DNA of 64,000 nucleotides from Aspergillus flavus (taxonomy: Eukaryota > Ascomycota > Eurotiomycetes > Eurotiales > Aspergillaceae), in the NCBI RefSeq assembly GCF_009017415.1, contig NC_092410.1:2480001-2544000 (forward strand), given 5' to 3'. Positions within the stretch are counted from its first letter, which is position 1, and each line of letters opens with the position of its first letter. Position numbers and translations under genes: made by a program. Below, piece after piece: positions 1 to 10,033 of the stretch. Below the pieces are notes generated by a model that worked only from the letters and a program-made list of their open reading frames with translations, was not told the origin of the DNA and ran no database searches.

Positions 1-1510
1 ACAGGTCATTGAAACACAGACTGAGACAACCATGGCTGCAGTCCCTGCACAACCTCAAGACATCCCGCGGGTCACTGCACCGGACCCATTCCCAGTCGTG
101 AAGAGTGAAGATCCGACTGAGAAACCATTGGAAGTTCCTCCGATGGAACAGACTGACTTGGTAGTCCAAGCAGGTGTCGAGGACGAGAATGTGAAATTGA
201 AACCCCCGGCTAGCCTTCCAGAGATGCCGCCACCAGAACATGCTCCTCAGCCAGAGCAGGCACTCCAGCCACAACAGACTACCCAGCCAGGACAAACTCA
301 CCATCCACAACCGACCCATCAGTTAGAAAACACGCCTAAGTTAGAGCAAGCCGCCGAACCAGAACAAGCTTCCCAATCGGAACAAATTCCTCAGTCAGAG
401 CCAGCTTCGCATCCCGAGCCAGCCTTCGCCGCCCAGCCAGCCGGTGATATTATGGGGAACAATGAATCCAGTCTCCTGGACAGTTTAGAAGCAAGTTTAG
501 GGCATGCTCCGGGCGTAGAGAAAGGCAGTGAAGCTCAGTTCGGTGAGCAAACAGAGGCTCTATCTGACCATAACGCCGGCCATCCCAGTACAGAGACTAC
601 CCAGCAACCTGGATCCATGGAGATAGATGTTGACACCATGGACCCGTCAACTGAGCCATCCTTGCAAACACCAGCGCCACAACCTACCGAGCCCATTGAG
701 CCGGTGGCTGACCAACCACCCAACCAAGTCCCTGAGATTGCTACTGGAAACAGCGCAGAGCAAGCCGCAGAACTCCCTAAGGAACATACACAGCCCCCAG
801 CAGAGACACCAATAGAACCATCAATAGAGCCTGCCACTCAAGAATTCACGCAAACTTCCGTCGAGCAGCCGGTCGAGCAGCCGGCCGAGCCTGCCATGGA
901 ACAGACTGAGCCGAAAGCGGAGGAGCCGGCCCCAGTGCAGGTAGAAGAACCACTTGGAGAGCCCCAAGGAGCACAACAACCTGAAGCACAACCAGAACCG
1001 ATTTCACAACAGAGCTCAGCAGAGGACATAGAACCTGCTCCTGCTAGTAATTCAGAACCACCTGCAGCACCACTCCCAGAACCACCGCAAGAAACGCCTA
1101 TCGAGCAGTTTCCACAGCCTACGGAGCAAGAAGTAGCGCAACCCTTCCTGGAAGCACCGGTGAAGCCGGCAATAGAACAAGTAGGCGAGGGAGCCGGTGT
1201 TTCTCAACCAGAGACGACACAGCCTCTCCAGGAGGATGAACCTGCGCCGCCACAGCAACCGGCTGAACCCCAGCCACCCCAGGCTGCAACTCCACCTGCA
1301 CCAACCGGTACAGAAGATGCCCAGCCTAGACCCATTGAGACCAGTGAGACCAGTGAAACCCACGATTTCACTGCACCCAATTTCTCTCCGATATCTGACC
1401 TGAACCCTGAGCTTGAAAAGAAGGAGGAAATAGAAGCGCAGCCAAAAGCAGGGGAGGCAGGAGAACCAGCACCACCAGGACCTGACACTGTTCAAAACCC
1501 ATCAAACTAA
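1..1510 (+). CDS. 3' part of a Pro/Gln/Glu-rich low-complexity protein (5' partial)
   Basis: The frame is open from base 5 to the TAA at 1508-1510. The first ATG in it is at 32, but nine sense codons precede it and bases 1-4 read acag, so the window may begin at an intron acceptor and the gene may continue upstream. About 490 residues are visible. They are dominated by Pro, Glu, Gln, Ala and Thr in loose repeats (PEQ, EPEQA, QPTEPIEP types), with a short charged end (LEKKEEIEAQ). I see no folded domain, membrane segment or cysteine pattern. I do not recognise the protein; the composition suggests an intrinsically disordered tail. The next gene converges on it from the minus strand. Confidence 0.6.
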   Translation, partial: QVIETQTETTMAAVPAQPQDIPRVTAPDPFPVVKSEDPTEKPLEVPPMEQTDLVVQAGVEDENVKLKPPASLPEMPPPEHAPQPEQALQPQQTTQPGQTHHPQPTHQLENTPKLEQAAEPEQASQSEQIPQSEPASHPEPAFAAQPAGDIMGNNESSLLDSLEASLGHAPGVEKGSEAQFGEQTEALSDHNAGHPSTETTQQPGSMEIDVDTMDPSTEPSLQTPAPQPTEPIEPVADQPPNQVPEIATGNSAEQAAELPKEHTQPPAETPIEPSIEPATQEFTQTSVEQPVEQPAEPAMEQTEPKAEEPAPVQVEEPLGEPQGAQQPEAQPEPISQQSSAEDIEPAPASNSEPPAAPLPEPPQETPIEQFPQPTEQEVAQPFLEAPVKPAIEQVGEGAGVSQPETTQPLQEDEPAPPQQPAEPQPPQAATPPAPTGTEDAQPRPIETSETSETHDFTAPNFSPISDLNPELEKKEEIEAQPKAGEAGEPAPPGPDTVQNPSN

Positions 1511-2350
1511 TCTGCACATAGTATAGTATTTGCTGGGGGGGGGAGGTATAGGGTCTGTTGATTCAACTGAGATCTTGTTTGACGAGGCGTAAATCGGTGT
1601 ACGGTGTTACAAATAAATATATGCCGGAATGGGGATTTGGACTTTAGGACCAGGCATATTTGGATCCATCACATGTTGTATCATAAGAGTATTCATAAGT
1701 CATAACCTCGTATAAAACACACCCCTCCCGCTCCCGCGAAGAGTCGTATATCGCGGAGGCCAAGAAGCGATTGAAAACAAATCATGCCATTTAATGCCTT
1801 GTGTAAGTTAGTAATGGTTCCGACGTTCAAGTGATTGTAAACTAGTCACAAGTCGTCGGATGGGCTGTTGAACATGACTGGTAGGATGGGTCTACCAAGT
1901 TATAAATATATATTCTAGTATAACATGCACTTGCATATCGAGCTCTCCACCACAATGCCACAGGGATTGACGATCTCATTAGCAAAGTAAAAGTTCATTC
2001 AGTTAAATAAACCAGCTAGTGATAGACAACATCAAACTAGACAACTGAACTTATATCCCATCGACTATCCAGCCAGGAAGGAAGTAACATTACAACAATA
2101 ACATCGCCTCTGCAATTCAGGTCTCGTAACACAGCAACATCAAAACCAGTGAACAGGAGTATTGGACACAAGAAGAAAGACAGATTGCCGTCAGATCAAA
2201 CCAACGTCGGACCCAAAGTCGATCGATGACGACGCAAAAGGTGAATAGTGGAAGCAAAAATAAAACATTAGGCCAAAATACAAGGGTAACTTATCATCAG
2301 GAGGGGAAGAACTAGCAGGGATTGTCAATAAAAAAAGGGATAGGGAAAAA

Positions 2351-2382
<32 letters not shown>

Positions 2383-2517
2383 GAAAGAAGATGGAGCAAG
2401 CTCCCCAAGAAGTTAGAAGAAAAAGATAGCCGCGGAAGAAGCAGTATTCACACAGTAGATCGGCCCAGGATGAAGTCACCTGAGGTATTCCTATGTAGCC
2501 AACGAGCCCAAAATTGA
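1511..2517. other. Convergent 3' spacer
   Basis: This spacer lies between the Pro-rich gene and the converging ASH1-like gene and should hold both 3' UTRs. It is AT-rich, with a G run near 1536-1544 and an A25 homopolymer at 2346-2370. I see no credible gene. Confidence 0.6.
2346..2370. repeat. A25 homopolymer
   Basis: There are twenty-five consecutive A in the 3' flank of the ASH1-like gene, followed by GA-rich sequence. It reads as T25 in the sense of that gene's 3' UTR. Exact length is prone to sequencing and replication slippage. Confidence 0.9.
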
Positions 2518-5146
2518 TTATGCCTTGGTGTTCTTGGCAGCCTTGCTTGCTGCCTTCCCCCGAGGACTGGTCTCTTTGGCTTTAGAAGTACGCTTGGTAG
2601 GACTTTTGGGCTTGGTATCTTCCTTTTTCACTGTACGTCTGCGAGCGTTCGTCCCTTTAGCAGCCTGGAGGATTTTCGCTTTAGTCTTCTCAGATGGACG
2701 GCTTAGTTTAGATGTCAATGGCGTTGACTGGGTTTTATTTTTCTGTGCCGGTTTCCTGGCACTCGCCGGGGCTCTGGCTTTAGTCTTTGTGGTTTTGACC
2801 TTTGGCAGCTTAACTTCTTTCTTGGATTTGGTGTTATCTTTCTTCACCTGCCGTCGTGTTGGAGTTGCCGTGGCTTTCTTGTTTGTCGTCTTGGAGGTTT
2901 TTGTGCTGACAGTTGTTTTCAAGCTAGTTCTCGATGCTGTAGTTGCTTTAGAAGCAGAAGCGCGTGCTTTAGAAACAACTTTCTTCACACCAGACTTGAT
3001 GGACTTCGAACCAAGAAGCTGTCGCTTATTGACGCGCGAAGTCGATCCATTCAATACCTTCTGCTTGGTGATGCTGGCCTTTTCATTGTTATTCTTCGAA
3101 CTAGATTTCTTCTCGTTTTCAGCCCTCAGTTCTTTCTCCTTTGAACGTTGCTCTTTCTCCCGCGGCCGTGGTCCCAGGATACCGCGGCATCTGTCCGATC
3201 CACACCGGCATTGCTGAACGTTTTTCTGAGAGTATGGGCTGCAAGAAACAGGTCAGTATCGACAATCCCGATTTACACGGTAAGGTACCCTTACTCAAAA
3301 TTATAGTCATAGGTCAGTTCGTCCCCGGTCATTATTCCACGATCACCAGCAAAAAGCGCCATACGCGGCTTCCCCGCGACTGTCCATTTCTCCATCCGAC
3401 AGTTGGGCTCGCAAGAATGGTTTACGAAACGAGCGATAGAGCCCCTGGTAGCATCGATGATCATGTTCTGATCAAAGTACATTAGGTAGTAGCACTGATA
3501 GCGGTCAATAAGTCGCCCGTCCACCAGAGAAAGCGTGAGCAAAGGATGCATACCTCGTTATTCTTATAAATCGTCCTCATTCGTTTCTCACATTCCGCTT
3601 GCGTTATGATTTCCCCTGTGTACTCCACAATGACCTGGTTAGGCTCGAATGTGCGGTTGCTACGAACACCGTATCCTCGGTCTTCCGTCTTGATGACTTC
3701 GACTCCAATATTGTATTTTCCGCCAGCCTTGGTTCTCTGTTTCAGTTCCTCGAAATTCCGATTTCCACACTCGGGGCCCACACCACAATTGGTGTCATCA
3801 CATTCGTAGAACATGTAACGGTTCTGACATTCCTCGTCACAGCCAGTCTCTTCTGCACACATGCACTTGGATAGCTCCAATGGCTTGTTTGCTCGCCATA
3901 TACTGGATGCTTCCCCGACAAAGACATCTATTCCACAAGTTAGCCATCATCGCGAGTTTCTGCTGGCAATCATACTCTTGTTTGTCTTTCTCCACTCATT
4001 GGGTTTGGGCTGACCAGAAGGGAGCGGAGAAAAGATATCGAAGGGGAGCTGGAAATCTCTTCCCTGCTTCAAGAGTCGATCTCCTGCAAACATCGGCATA
4101 GGAAGCAGTCTGCGTTGTGTGGGACCTTGACTTTTGCGCTTTGCATTTCTGCTCCTACTCTGCAGGGGCCGAGACTCTGTGTGTTCCTGGCCTGTGTACA
4201 ATCCATGAGCTAACCAGCGCTTTGTCCTGGACCGAACCACAGGCTTGGGAGCCTCCTGCACGGCTTCTTCATTTTCCTGGATTTTGACAGGTAGATCGCT
4301 TTCAGAAACACGCCTCTTTTTCGCCGCAGGAGCCTCGCTGGCAGCCTTGGTCGGTTCCTCCTTGGGTGCAGTAGTTCGAGGTCGTAAACTAGCCCGCCGG
4401 CCAAGTTCTTTACCCTTTCCCATCACGTCACGCGAGCGTTTTCCCAAAACGCTGCTAGCCCGGCCAACAAGGTCTGAAGCCTTCTCTAACAGACTCAAAC
4501 GAGACGAGCGTCTGACTGGCGACTTGATTTCTTTAGCCGTTACAGTAACTTTGCCCTTATTGCCGTGCCCTTCTTCAGTCAGGATCCGCTCTACGCGCTT
4601 CCGTAAAGTGCGTTGTTGCAGTGACGTGCCCATGTCACTGGCCTGCAGCTCTTGCGAGGACTTAGAAACTGGAGTATCTGGGGCCAATGGATGGTCCCCT
4701 TCAGTCTCCATATTGCCTTGTGCCAGTGTTGCTTCACTCCAGGACTCCATGACCGCTATGCTGTGGCGCAGGTGGGAGGCCTGGGACCTCTTTCCGCCTT
4801 CAGCTTTATCGACTAGAGTCTCACCCGAGACCACAGGGTTATTTTCGCCAGCCGTAGACAAAGTCCCTTGGTTATCTATCTCCATGTCGCCATCGAGTTG
4901 TGCCTCCCCCCGTAAAGAGGCGCGTGTTACACGTGTAGATCTTCGCCGTACAGGCGGCTTTTCCTCGGTAGACGCGTTTTCATTGTTGCTGGAAGTCTCC
5001 GAGCGACTGTTCTCGGGGGTGAGGAGTTGTTCTGAATACTCAAAGGCCATTGTGTCGTCAGCGGGCTCGTGCGTGTGCTTATTGAGGTCTGAAAGGGTTG
5101 CGGGAGTCGCGGGAGGCGCGCCGGCTGATCTAAGTTGACTTTCCAT
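2518..5146 (-). CDS. ash1: ASH1-type SET-domain histone H3K36 methyltransferase
   Basis: Four exons, 5146-3976, 3927-3554, 3494-3295 and 3238-2518, join in phase to about 821 residues. The first 400 residues are disordered and basic. An AWS zinc module follows (about 408-450; LSKCMCAEETGCDEEC, then C-rich), then a SET domain (about 455-582) with the cofactor/active-site motif NHSCEPNC at 540-547 and YDYNFD at 577-582. A post-SET CRCGSDRC follows at 592-599. AWS-SET-post-SET order is shared by the Set2 and ASH1/NSD classes; the absence of a WW or SRI region and the short lysine-rich tail favour ASH1. In filamentous fungi ASH1 places H3K36 methylation, often on poorly transcribed chromatin. The last 200 residues are K/S/T/A/P-rich and resemble a linker-histone tail. 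Class assignment is by family knowledge; catalytic residues are intact. Confidence 0.92.
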
Positions 5147-6281
5147 CCCAAGGGTCTCGGGATTGATTTGCGGTGAGTATTTGAGACTGCAGGGGGGAGG
5201 GAAACCGCCCGGAGGAGCGAATCGATAGTGCCTTCGAGGGCCTTATGCGTCAAATAAAGAGGGGGGCTGAGATCCGGCTGAGCTGACCTGATTTCCCACG
5301 TATGGGGGTCGAGGTGGCTGCCTCTTATCAGGACTGACTGTGTTAGGGCCTACACTTTGGGGATCATATTAGAAACTCAAAGAAGAAGGCTCTGACGCGC
5401 AACTTCCGACTGGGAAATGGCGGCGAGAAGGCTGGCTTGAGGGGCACGGGCGTGGTATGGAGAGGGAATGGGGGAGAAGAAGAGGAAGGAGAGATGCGGA
5501 GAGGGTTGAAGAAGTCCGTATCGCAGGCACGGCGGAATGCAGAACCAAAAGGGAAGCGAGACAGCCAGCAGGACTGAAGTTCGGCCCCACGCATAAATTC
5601 CCCCTGAGGGTAAGCAAGAGTAACACTCAATGTGATTGGGGTCCAATTGTTTGGTCTCGGACCAGAGCATACGCCACTACTAATCTATACCCTTCCCATC
5701 CATCCCATTTCTGATATTGCCCTCTCCCATCGCCGCCTACCTCAGCTGTCATGGCTACCTCCAGACTACATGCTCGGCGATCTACTACGTGCCATTTTGG
5801 ACCTGGATGGATTATTCATAGTCTATCTGCAGCTTAGGGTTTCGATATCATACAAAATATCCCTCGTATAACGTAATATCAGAGTCAAAACCAACAATTG
5901 CCTCAAAGAAGGATTCCTCGAAGGGGACAGAAGAAAGGAACCGAGTCACAAGAAGGAGAGTGTAGAAGAAAGCACAAATCAATAAACCAAAGGCGCTTGG
6001 TTCGACGTGTATATAAATCGCCTTGAAAGACCGGGATGGGAAGGAGGGAGAGAAGAAGATATGCCTATTCATACATGCACGAAGAGGCTAGATAAACCTA
6101 AATAAATAAATGAAAGAGAATAATGAAGGACCGTAAAGCCGTTATTATTTGAATGTATCCTTAGAAGAAAGAGAGAAACTAATGATGGCTGATGCCAGAG
6201 AAAGGTAGAAGAAGAGCCCTATCTATAAAAATAGTGTCTGGTGGGCACTCCATGGAGTAATTGCGAGGATCGTTACTGACC
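5147..6281. other. Spacer upstream of ash1 and downstream of erf2
   Basis: Both flanking genes are on the minus strand, so the left part should hold the ash1 promoter and 5' UTR and the right part the erf2 3' UTR. The plus strand is purine-rich at about 5455-5510. Short frames are present in all phases but none resembles a protein. Confidence 0.5.
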
Positions 6282-8238
6282 TCAATCCTGCGGCTGATCA
6301 GAAGGGACATGCTGCATCTCTATGCCTGCTTGAGCTTCAACGTCTCGCGGAAGGTATTTCCGTTTCACCATGCTCAAGCGCTGGTCACCCTCGTGATATG
6401 GCTTCTTGAATTGCATGTATGTCGGGGGTCGTGGTCGCCCAAAAACTGATATCCAATTCTTCAGGATATTTCCTTGAGTAAAGGGCCGATGACGGTCCGC
6501 TTTCGCAAACTTGTGGGAGTTTAGATATTCCCTAGTAGTCTCTCCCCGGCCAACCAGAAACAGGTGGTAGGCCCAGAGGGAGGCTGGATACGGAGCCGCA
6601 ACGGCTCCGTAAAGGACCATAGCCCAAGGCACCCTCCACTGATCGATCGCATCGTTGAAAGAAATGCCTTCTCGTGATCGATATACGAGGATATGCGCTA
6701 GGCTTGCGCCGATCAAAAACAAGGCGAGGAGTGTAGACGAGCCCACAAAAGTGAAAAAATACCGATAGTTGCGACGGCCGACACAGTTGTTAAGCCAGAC
6801 GCAATGATGATCAAGTGTTTCGATACAATTGTCGCAGACACGGCAATGATAGCAACGCGGAGGTCGCCAGATATTGCAGGTCTTGCAGAATTTCACTGGC
6901 ACGTCCATTGCTGCAACCTCAGAGGTCGCCAACTTGACCATCACCCAGTCATTCGTTGATGGACCTATAGCTAGCGGATCATCCGACGGATCTGGTGGTG
7001 GCATCGAGTGAAGATTACGAGGAATGATCTGACATAAGGGAATTAGCGATAAAGGCGTCGTACCTTAAGATGGAGACATTTCTTACCCCAGGGTCAACGA
7101 CAGAGGCGTGCAAAAAGGAGGAAAAGCATAGATAGAAGAGATACGCAAACAATATGGGGATAGCGGGTGAAATATTGTGCCAAAGCCAAGGTGCCCTGCG
7201 CAAGGTCAGCAGTCAACTTTTTGGGCAGCTCTACTCATATAGGAAGGTATCTTACGAGAACCCAAAGAACAATGCTGATGGCACAACTACTAATACCCCA
7301 GTCGCAACATTGACGGGCTTGTCCCGAGAGTTTTGGAACCTCCCACCACCACAGAAAATAGTGTTGCCAAGGAAATATTCATAGTTCTTGCCTAGACGGC
7401 TCTTGCTTACCGTCCGACTCTGTTTTTCAATAGATCCAGGGGACGAGCCGGCTGATGACAGCCGCTCGTGATTCCGACTATCGCGATGCTCTTGGCCGCC
7501 GTTTCTATTTGGCGGGGATAAGAATGAAAGAGGGGATCTTTGGGATATGTCATGACCGTTTTGACTGGAAGCGCTCACACCCAAGTTGAGATGAGGTTGA
7601 GAAGGTTGGTTATGTCTTTCTTTGTCGCGTAGAAGTTTAGCACTTTCGCCTATACTTCGCGCTGTTGTATTACCGATAGGACTGGCGTTTGATGTATTTC
7701 GGTCAGGGATGATGGGATCTGTGAATTCCGTGCCTCGGGACGGAGGAACTTCTTGCTCCTGTGGGATAGAGCTCTGAGCAAGCGTACTGTTGGATATTAA
7801 ACTGCGTCTATTTTGACTTGCGTGATCAACCCAATCTTCCGATGATTCTGTTCCTTTCGTCATAGGGCGACCTCGATGGGCTTGGAGTCGCTGAGAAGAT
7901 AACGGCCGAAAAAAGCCTTGCGCTGTCAATGAAGGAATGTGGCTCCGGCTCAGTCTGCTATTTGAGCTTCCTGGTCGATTTGTTGCTTGGCTGATAATAG
8001 AACTCCTCACAGGGGGAGGACCAGGCCTACTAGATACGGATGGCCGTGACCGGTGCTGTGCGTGCGAGGAGACTCCGGTATTTGATTGCGATTGATCACC
8101 GTCTTCAGAAGCTATATCCTCCGTTACTCGAGACGAGATACCTCCCACGGAAGGCGGGCGAGGAATACCCAGCGCATGTTGCGTGGGCCCTAGATGTGGC
8201 GCATCGCTTGTTTCTGAGTTGGTTGACGAGAATGCCAT
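6282..8238 (-). CDS. erf2: Erf2-type DHHC protein palmitoyltransferase
   Basis: Three exons, 8238-7256, 7195-7087 and 7028-6282, give about 612 residues. The enzyme S-acylates cysteines of membrane-associated clients such as Ras, normally at the ER/Golgi. The N-terminal 290 residues are Ser/Pro/Arg-rich and disordered. A first pair of membrane segments spans the exon 1/2 joint (VLVVVPSALFFGFS, then ISPAIPILFAYLFYLCFSSF). The cysteine-rich DHHC domain is at about 410-455 (CKTCNIWRPPRCYHCRVCDNC), with the catalytic DHHC at 437-440. Two further membrane segments and the conserved NPF/TTxE-like region (RGETTREYLNSHKF) follow. In yeast the partner is Erf4/Shr5, not seen here. It is divergent from the gene at 8946. 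Confidence 0.93.
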
Positions 8239-8945
8239 GATGTTTTGGATGAGTAGTCGTTATGATGCTAGCAATTGATACGGAATTTCATGTTGTGGCT
8301 AGACGAAGGAGAGGGATATTGAGCGTGCTATAATCCAAGGGTCGCTGTAATTGAGTGCGCGACTATCAGAACGGGGATAAGAGTTGGTCAAGGAGCGACA
8401 GCGACAACGAAAGGGAAAGAAACGAAACAAAGCCGAAAGTATGATTAAGTTAAAGAATGTAAGCAACCTGAGATCAGACTGTCAGTAAGCCGTGTGCGAT
8501 TTTGATGTCAAAGAACGCGGCGCCGAAGATAACCTCCCTATACGATTCGACAATAGGGATTCCGAACAGCACGAACCTTTAAATAGAGTTGCGATCGACT
8601 GCAAAGCAGCTAACCAGCCAGTTACATCACGACAACGATGCGAACTGCATGCTGTGCAAGTCCTAGAAAGTCGAAGGAAGGGACAGCAAAAGACACCCCT
8701 CGCCCGTCCAACGGCGTGCACGAGCATTATCGCATTCGATGTGATCCCCTACTTGCCCAATCCTAATCCGGTTAGGGCCAACAGACTAGCCGGGCCTTAC
8801 TAAGCGTCGGGAGCTGATGGGCCAACGAAATGTCACCTGATGTGATGCGCCGGCAACATCATCGTCCGACACCCACGCATTCTCCCACCTCTCTAAAGAG
8901 ATCTCCGGTTTACCTCACCACCTTCTATACCTCGCAACCACCAAA
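8239..8945. promoter_or_regulatory. Divergent spacer erf2 / small mitochondrial protein
   Basis: The 707 bp between two divergent start codons must contain both promoters. A small perfect inverted repeat CCTAA-TCCGG-TTAGG lies at 8762-8776. Pyrimidine-rich sequence precedes the plus-strand start. Nothing in it looks coding. Confidence 0.5.
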
Positions 8946-9636
8946 ATGTCGTCAATTGCTGCTATGGCCTCCCGCCGGGCCTTTGCTCGCCAGTCTGTTT
9001 TCCGTGCCCCCGCCCGCCGTTTCTACAGCTCCAAGTTGGAGGAGGCTAGCCTCGACAAGGCTCCTCGTCGTGACCCTGAGCTTTACGTACGCAACTTCGG
9101 CTTGGTCAATTGGGCTCATGAGGTCGAACTCTAACTTTATATAGGTCCTGCTCGGTGTGATGTCCGGTGCTTTCCTTGCTGCTGGATGGTAGACGCCCTT
9201 TTCCGCACCCACTTTACAACCCACGACCGGCCGCAAAAATTCCCCAATTGCACGTGGAAGCGAAACAAATTACTAACAATTCTTTCCTCATAACAGGTAC
9301 TTCGGCAAGAAGCCCACCTCCGTGACCTCCGAGAGCAACGTGCGCATTGGCGACAGCGCCATGCCTTGGGAGCGTGAGGACGACGGCAAGGTCTACAAGT
9401 ACCAGTACCACCCTCACGGTGACAAGAGCCAGCCTCTCAGAAACGCCCCCAGCGCTCTGAACACCGTTATTGTGCCCAACGTTACTCTGCCGGCTGTATG
9501 TTCCTTCCCCACCTTGCTCCAGGATACCATTTTCTACCGGCTTTCGCGATGTTCGTGAGTGAATAACTACTAAGATAACATGCAGGATCTCCATGAGCGC
9601 TACAACAAGTATGGCAAGGAGGAGTGGGATTACTAA
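8946..9636 (+). CDS. Small mitochondrial single-span membrane protein, unassigned
   Basis: Four exons, 8946-9086, 9145-9188, 9297-9495 and 9586-9636, join to about 144 residues. The first 25-30 residues are Arg/Ala/Ser-rich without acidic residues and include ARRFYS, a typical mitochondrial presequence ending. One hydrophobic segment (VLLGVMSGAFLAAGWYFG, about 48-65) follows, then a hydrophilic tail ending in KEEWDY. Length, presequence and single span resemble accessory subunits of respiratory complexes, but I cannot match it to a named subunit. Introns 1 and 3 fall exactly between codons. Divergent from erf2 and convergent with the mannosyltransferase gene. Confidence 0.8.
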
Positions 9637-10033
9637 ATGGTCATACAGCTACATAGAAGGCTATTAGGGGGTTGGTTGAGGGGCATCTCAACACTGGTCG
9701 CTGTATACTAAAATTGCTGTGAAGAGTAGAGAAGCGTTGTGCATAGTACATCTTGACGGGAATCAAATGGAGACTGCTTTTTTGCATTACAACCAGGAGC
9801 CTCTGGGTGATTAGTGGTATACGGTAGGCCATCGACCCTGTGGGAAGTAGTCATGTACAAAGTCACATTTCGTTAGATCAAAGAGGGATAAAGAAAAATT
9901 AGTCTCTGGAAAGGAAGTACAGGAGAAGAAGATAGTCAAGATTGACGATTGTTGAAACACAAGGAAAGGAAGAAAATTCGCGGTAGCAGCATGCAAAAAT
10001 CCAAGATGCCTCGTTTCCGTTCACTCCAAGAGG
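9637..10033. other. Convergent 3' spacer
   Basis: The 397 bp lie between two converging genes. The sequence is purine-rich on the plus strand toward 9890-9985. I see no gene or structured element. Confidence 0.5.

Noticed and set aside
4245..5138. 297-codon open frame on the plus strand
   Set aside because: Exactly antisense to the first ASH1 exon, with no domain or natural composition; a shadow frame.
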